Assembly (NCBI GenBank): GCA_950295325.1
Contig: OX485804.1
Location: 50,270,429-50,334,428, forward strand
Length of the DNA: 64,000 nt
From: Polytrichum commune
Taxonomy: Eukaryota; Streptophyta; Polytrichopsida; Polytrichales; Polytrichaceae
Direction: 5' to 3'
A program made the translations under genes and the position numbers. Below the pieces are notes generated by a model. That model saw only the letters and a list, made by a program, of their open reading frames with translations, was not told where the DNA came from and searched no databases. This document shows, piece after piece, positions 57,202 through 64,000 of the stretch (position 1 is its first letter; every line of letters starts with the position of its first letter).

Positions 57202-60200
57202 ATGAAGGGTTCCATGGGTTTGGTGAGGGCAGCTGCGGCTGCTCTACACAAGGGAATGGCAGCCAATGCTTCCTTGGGCCCCTGCCAACCAAGTAAGGGA
57301 GCAGCTGCCGGAGCTTTTAACCACAGGAAGTATTCTGCAGACACACAACAGAAGGACAGATGTGAAAAAACTGGGGACATTGTTGTGAAAATCCCTGTGG
57401 AATATGATTTACATTTACTGGAATGCCCTCCACCACAGGAGATTACCACTAGCAAGGAGGAGCTCATGAATATTTACAAAAGCATGACTGTCATCAGGAG
57501 GGTGGAAATTGCAGCTGACATGGTTGGTTCTCTAATTTCTGTCAATTCTTCTGTCAAAATTCTTCAGAACATCTTTGCAGGGTACTTGAGCTTGTTTGTA
57601 GAATGTCAGTCACATTCTTACCATATTTTCTAGATCATCAAATTGTTGATGTGCATGCTCAAGCCTCAAGTGACAGCGCCAAGAGTCTGGATAGGAATTA
57701 TGTCAATTTCTTCAAAATCATATATATATGGTATTCTCCTCCCTGTATTTTCGTTGCAACTCTTTAAAAGACTTTGACCTACAATCGGCCTGTAGTTTCT
57801 GGAGTTTCCAACAATCCAGTCAATTTACGAAGTACAGATTCGATGGCAAAGAATATGAAGGAATACATCAGCTTTGCCAGATGTCATGATATTAGGAATT
57901 AGCTTTCAAGTTCCCCAACTGAGTTGGGGGCACTGTTTAAGACCCTCTGTATGACCATGTTCGCTTCCCTTAAGAACATCCAGATGATATATCCAAGGAG
58001 CAGCTTAGTCACCATGTTTCTGAACGTTTGAATGATAGCTGGAAAATACAGCTTGCAAACCCTAACTCCCATCCTCAGGATTTTCTTGCTTCCAACTTTC
58101 GAACCCTGAAATTCTCAATAGGCGATTTCATCAGGTTGGTTTTCACCCGTTTCCATTGGGGGCTTGCAGCAGTTGGAAGGAGCTTGCATAGGTGAATATG
58201 AGGATTTCTTTGGGCCATCCGCTAGAAGCTTAATTTGCATGGCGCTGTGTTATATCGATGAGATTTAAGAATTGTTTGTGATGAATCTTTAAACTAAGGT
58301 TTTGTGTGATATTAAAATGCAGCTATTCAAGTCACAACAGATTCGTGGGTTTTGCCATCTTTACGATGGACAGGAAGCAGTGTGTATAGGCATGGAGAAT
58401 GCCCTCAACTTTGACGACTCTGTCATCACTGCCTACCGAGATCATGGCATCTTCCTTGGTAGGGGGGGAACTGTCTTTGTAAGTTTTGCGTAACTACTCT
58501 ACTATCACAAATTTTCTAAGGGTGCTATGTAGTTTAATTATTGCACCTAACGTTGTATAATATAATTATCATGTAATATATGTATTTATCTTATGTAAGA
58601 AATTGCCTTATTATAGTATAATGTGGCACACAATATAAGCTAATGACAAAGTAATGTAATTATCACGACAATAATGGAAATTTGTGATCTTACTTCAAGA
58701 TTCTGTTATTTTTACGTAATCAAAGTTGGTCTGATTAAGAGCACCAAATTGTTTGACACATAATTTTGCTGCTGAGAATGCAGGAATTGTTCTCAGAGCT
58801 GATGGGCAAGAGGACAGGGTGTGCCTTGGGCAAGGGAGGTTCTATGCATCTGTATCAGAGACAGAACAATTTTTGGGGCGGCTGGGGTATTGTTGGGACT
58901 TCTCCGCCCCTTGGCACAGGACTGGCATTTGCTCACAAATACTTGAAGAAACCTAACGTGGTAGTTGCAATATATGGAGATGGTGCTGCTAATCAGGTGC
59001 GATTTGTCGAGTCCATCCATAATATTTGGTTTGAAATATTCCTAAATTCAAGACTTATTTAAGACACCCGGGACAAATTGTACTCAGATGTTTAAAATTT
59101 TGAGAAGCTTAATAAACTTCTGTGGTTTGAATCTTGACTACACATGAGGTCCAGAACACACCAATTTACTCTACACTAACAGTTCTATGAACTTTGCATG
59201 TGCAGGGACAACTGTATGAAGCACAGAATCTTGCAGCTTTGTGGGATTTGCCACTGATTCTTCTCATTGAAAACAATCATGTGAGCTAACTCTTCTCTCT
59301 TTGTTACTTGAGTGAAATGGAAATAGACACTCTTTTCCTCTCAGTATGTTGTTGTGAACGGAAGGCTGAACTGAGTGTACTAAGGACACTAGTAATGGAT
59401 TTATTATCATAAATCATACTCCTGAAGGGAATTTTTAGTTATTGACAAGGTCATGGCGCTTCAAGGAAGGTCATCTTTTAAGTATACTTTTACTACCAAG
59501 ATACCAACATGGCCCATTCCACGAATGAATACTTGTATTGGCTTTACTTGAAGGCTAGACCATAATCATTTGTATGTTTGGACTCACGTCAGTGTTTTAA
59601 TTTTTTGTTAACAGTTTGGAATGGGTACAGCAGAGTGGCGAGCCTCCAAAAAATCAAGCTACTATGATCGTATCTCCTACATTCCTGGTATCAAGGTATG
59701 AAGCTCTTTCCTTATGTTTCCTCTATATTAAACAGCCAAATGTTATATATAGAAGAAGTGTCAAAATGGTTGTTTCCTCATTTTCTATATTTCAACCAAC
59801 CACCAAATCCCACGAAAGCTCAGGTGTTCTGTAAAAGATGGAAGGCTTCCCTAAACCATAGTTAGCTTGCATAGTAAAGTGCAGCAAAAAACAAACTTAC
59901 AAAAGCTATCATGAATAGAAAATTACAGCTGTTATTGTTGACCATGATAGACCTTACAGGGTGCAGCTGACCATCTCAAACAAATTTGTGGGAACCGGAT
60001 TTCAATCGTCTGCTGAGCATATCAGATTTTGGATATTGACAGGCAGATGGAATGGACGTGTTTGCTATACGAGAAGCTTTCAAATTATGCAAGGAACATT
60101 GCCTTGCAGGCAAGGTATGTTGGGTTGTGCTTATGGGACCATAAGCAGTACTTGAGACCTGCTGCTATCTGTAAACAATATTTAGCTATGGAAAGAAAGG

Positions 60201-61492
60201 AATTGTGGATATTGAATACTTATTGGTGATATGGTTCTTTGAAGTTTGGTGTATGTAACTTCTATTAGTTTCAGGAATGAAGGAAGATTGGGTTCACATA
60301 CAAATATCTGTTCTAGTAGGTTCTGATTGTTGGTGACCGGAAATGGGCTGCTTAGATCAAATGATAGAACATGAGCTATACGCATTATTTCAGTCACATG
60401 AAAATCAAATTACTGTTGAATTTTTCCATATATGTTTTCACACAGGGCCCAATAATGCTGGAGGCAGACACGTACAGATACCATGGGCACAGCATGTCTG
60501 ATCCTGGTAGCTCGTATCGTACCCGCAATGAGATTCAAGGCGTGCGTCAAGAGCGAGACCCAATCGAACGAGTTCGAAAAATCATCCTAGAGGTGCTTGA
60601 CTCTCAGAATCAGTTGTGACCTTATACGTCAGGATATGTCCAGAGTGAAGTGTGCAAAACTGGAGTCTGGTTATGGGAGGTCTCGTTCATATTCAGGGTT
60701 GCTCTGGAGCGTTAGATTTGTCAAAAGGTAGTTAAGTGCCTAAATGCCCATGATGGAACCAGTAATTCCAATGTTAAGGCACCTATGTTGGAATTACTTC
60801 GGATTATTTCAAATACATGTTTTGAACATTCTTTGCCTGGGGTGGCAATTCAGCATCTTTAGAACTTGGTTTGGAGCTGGTAGGACATTTTTAAGAAGCA
60901 ATACTAGCTGCTCTCACATCATAAGTACTTCTAATGCAACAAATTCTCAGAGTGTTGACAAACTGAAATTAAATACCTAGGGTGTCTGGATGGTGAACCC
61001 TGCTTTACAAAACAATTCCTCCTATTTTATTCTAAAAATCACATCTGAAAGTGTAAAACTGTTGGACGGAAGTGGTATCAAATTCCTCTCGATGCCTACT
61101 TTGCAAGCATGTTGCTCCTTTTTGTGATGTTACAATTCATCAGCTCATTAGAAGCATCAGGAGTGATTTATAAACAGCTGACCTAAAAGAGTGTTGCCAC
61201 CTTGGGATCCTTGATTTGGTCTGCAATTGAGAGATGTGAAAACTTTGTGCGTGGTTACATAAATTGGCTACTGATGGTTATATGATTGGTATTGCAGGAG
61301 GAGTTGGCAACAAAAGAGGAGCTGAAAGACTTGGACAAGCAATTACGGCGGGATGTTGAGGACGAGATTGGCAAGGCTCGAGAAGCCGAGCAGCCAGGAG
61401 ATGAAGAGTTGTTTGCTAACATTTACAAGGCAGACTCTGGGCTCATTGCCTATGGGTGTGATAGAAAGATCACCAAAATCCAGATGCCCTGA
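57202..61492 (+). CDS. Pyruvate dehydrogenase E1 component subunit alpha, mitochondrial
   Basis: Model: exons 57202-57522, 58323-58478, 58784-58996, 59206-59280, 59615-59695, 60043-60114, 60446-60592 and 61298-61492, encoding 419 aa. All junctions are phase 0. With E1-beta and thiamine diphosphate it decarboxylates pyruvate and passes the acetyl group to E2. An Arg/Ala-rich, acid-poor N-terminus (about 1-45) is a mitochondrial presequence, and the sequence aligns with mitochondrial rather than plastid E1-alpha. Visible motifs are [18 protein letters not shown], the diphosphate/Mg site GDGAANQ (224-230) with ENN about 25 residues on, and the regulatory phosphorylation loop [18 protein letters not shown] (316-333, Ser322 being the usual kinase target). 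The first and seventh donors (GTTGGT, GTGCTT) are weak, but they restore the family alignment. The GGHGIVG motif of plant homologues reads GGWGIVG here. Confidence 0.93.
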
Positions 61493-61902
61493 GCTTTAGA
61501 TTGTGAATCTAGCATTGAAATGTGCAGAAATTGTAGAGGTGTGAGGGAAGTGTCCTCGTTGACTTGGAAGTGAAGTTTGTATAGCTGTACATTTATTATT
61601 CTAGCTCTGCGATAAATATAACTATGAGCTTACAATTTTCAATCTAGTAACTTGGCATGTTTGTAGCTCTCTATCACGATATGCTGACACTGGTGTCATA
61701 ATGCAATACTCAGCAGGTTGGGTACTTATCCTGTCACTGACATTGATTCTTGAAGCAAAACATTGGCACTGGAATATGTTCATGTAGCTAAGTTTTGCAA
61801 TTTAGTTGTTTCCTCTGGTATACATAACATGTTAGGGTTTTTTATAGTCAAGATTGAGCAGGTAGAAGGTGAGCAGAAGGGAGGTACACTTAATGTCTGA
61901 TT

Positions 61903-62050
61903 TAGTGTGGCACAATTATTAATCATCAGCCCACATAAACGATCAAATCATTGGGTGATAACTAGATAAGGTGACATGGGACACTTGTTGCTACATAACA
62001 AGTCATGGAGCCCACTCTAATCAACATGGCATAATTTTAATGCCACACTA
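61903..62050. mobile_element. ~150-bp MITE-like element
   Basis: Ends TAGTGTGGCA (61903-61912) and TGCCACACTA (62041-62050) are exact inverted repeats, and the next bases also partly pair (AATTATTAAT / ATTTTAAT). A related fragment is at 30650-30815. No sure target duplication. It lies between the two convergent genes. Confidence 0.65.
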
Positions 62051-62316
62051 CATCATCTATAGTGTAGTGAGATTAATTAGAAGGTTGTAGGAGATGGCAA
62101 CTCAAGGAAATTAGAAGGTTGTAGGAGATGACAAAAATTGGAAAAAGTGAATGAATATATTGATGGGAATGATACAAATCCTACATAACAAAACAAACCA
62201 AACTAAAGAACCCCCTCATAATTGATTCTTATAGCTTTTATGATTTGTATGTGAAAGGAAAGTAATATTGTGATTTGTACAATCCATCATTATGTATTAC
62301 ACTAGGCTAAAATGTT

Positions 62317-64000
<1,684 letters not shown>

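Overview
The window looks like nuclear DNA of a land plant. Its genes are intron-rich with GT..AG introns and encode plant-typical proteins: a G-type lectin receptor kinase, a lipid-transfer-like protein with an eight-cysteine motif, a RING-CH membrane E3 ligase, mitochondrial pyruvate dehydrogenase E1-alpha and a family GH1 beta-glucosidase. Only five genes lie in 64 kb and most of the rest is decayed transposon DNA, so the genome is probably large. I cannot name the species. A seed-free plant or a gymnosperm would fit, but that is a guess.

Layout. 1-6.1 kb: intergenic, with two Harbinger-type MITEs and a 1.25-kb element with long terminal inverted repeats. 6.1-11.6 kb: lectin receptor kinase (+, 3 exons), preceded by degenerate tandem repeats. 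11.6-15.1 kb: element remnants. 15.4-16.8 kb: RING-CH E3 ligase (+, 4 exons). 17-23.3 kb: no gene seen, with a 720-bp hAT-like element bounded by an exact 8-bp target duplication. 23.4-26.3 kb: lipid-transfer-like protein (-, 2 exons, 2.3-kb repeat-filled intron), with tandem repeats upstream. 27.5-56 kb: a 28-kb gene desert holding a decayed Ty3/gypsy fossil, three copies of a ~500-bp MITE (one nested in another MITE), a tRNA-headed SINE family, two ~1.25-kb foldback elements and a broken SWIM-domain gene. 56.3-61.5 kb: pyruvate dehydrogenase E1-alpha (+, 8 exons, all phase 0), again preceded by tandem repeats. 62.3-64 kb: the 3' five exons of a beta-glucosidase (-), running off the window.

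The five genes do not form a pathway and are neighbours only. The coding models rest on hand-matched splice sites that keep frame and family alignment across every junction. The transposon calls rest on terminal inverted repeats, target duplications and comparison of copies inside the window.

The most unusual points are: (1) three unrelated genes each carry degenerate tandem repeats (about 190-420 bp units) just upstream of the start codon, and for the receptor kinase one upstream unit holds a near-copy of the start codon context; (2) a SINE family with a tRNA-like head, a 3' hairpin and a (TTC)n tail; (3) a MITE-in-MITE insertion at a 3-bp TAA target; (4) foldback elements with a centre built of degenerate TTAATT/TTAAGC motifs; (5) an occupied/empty-site pair defining a ~440-bp element.
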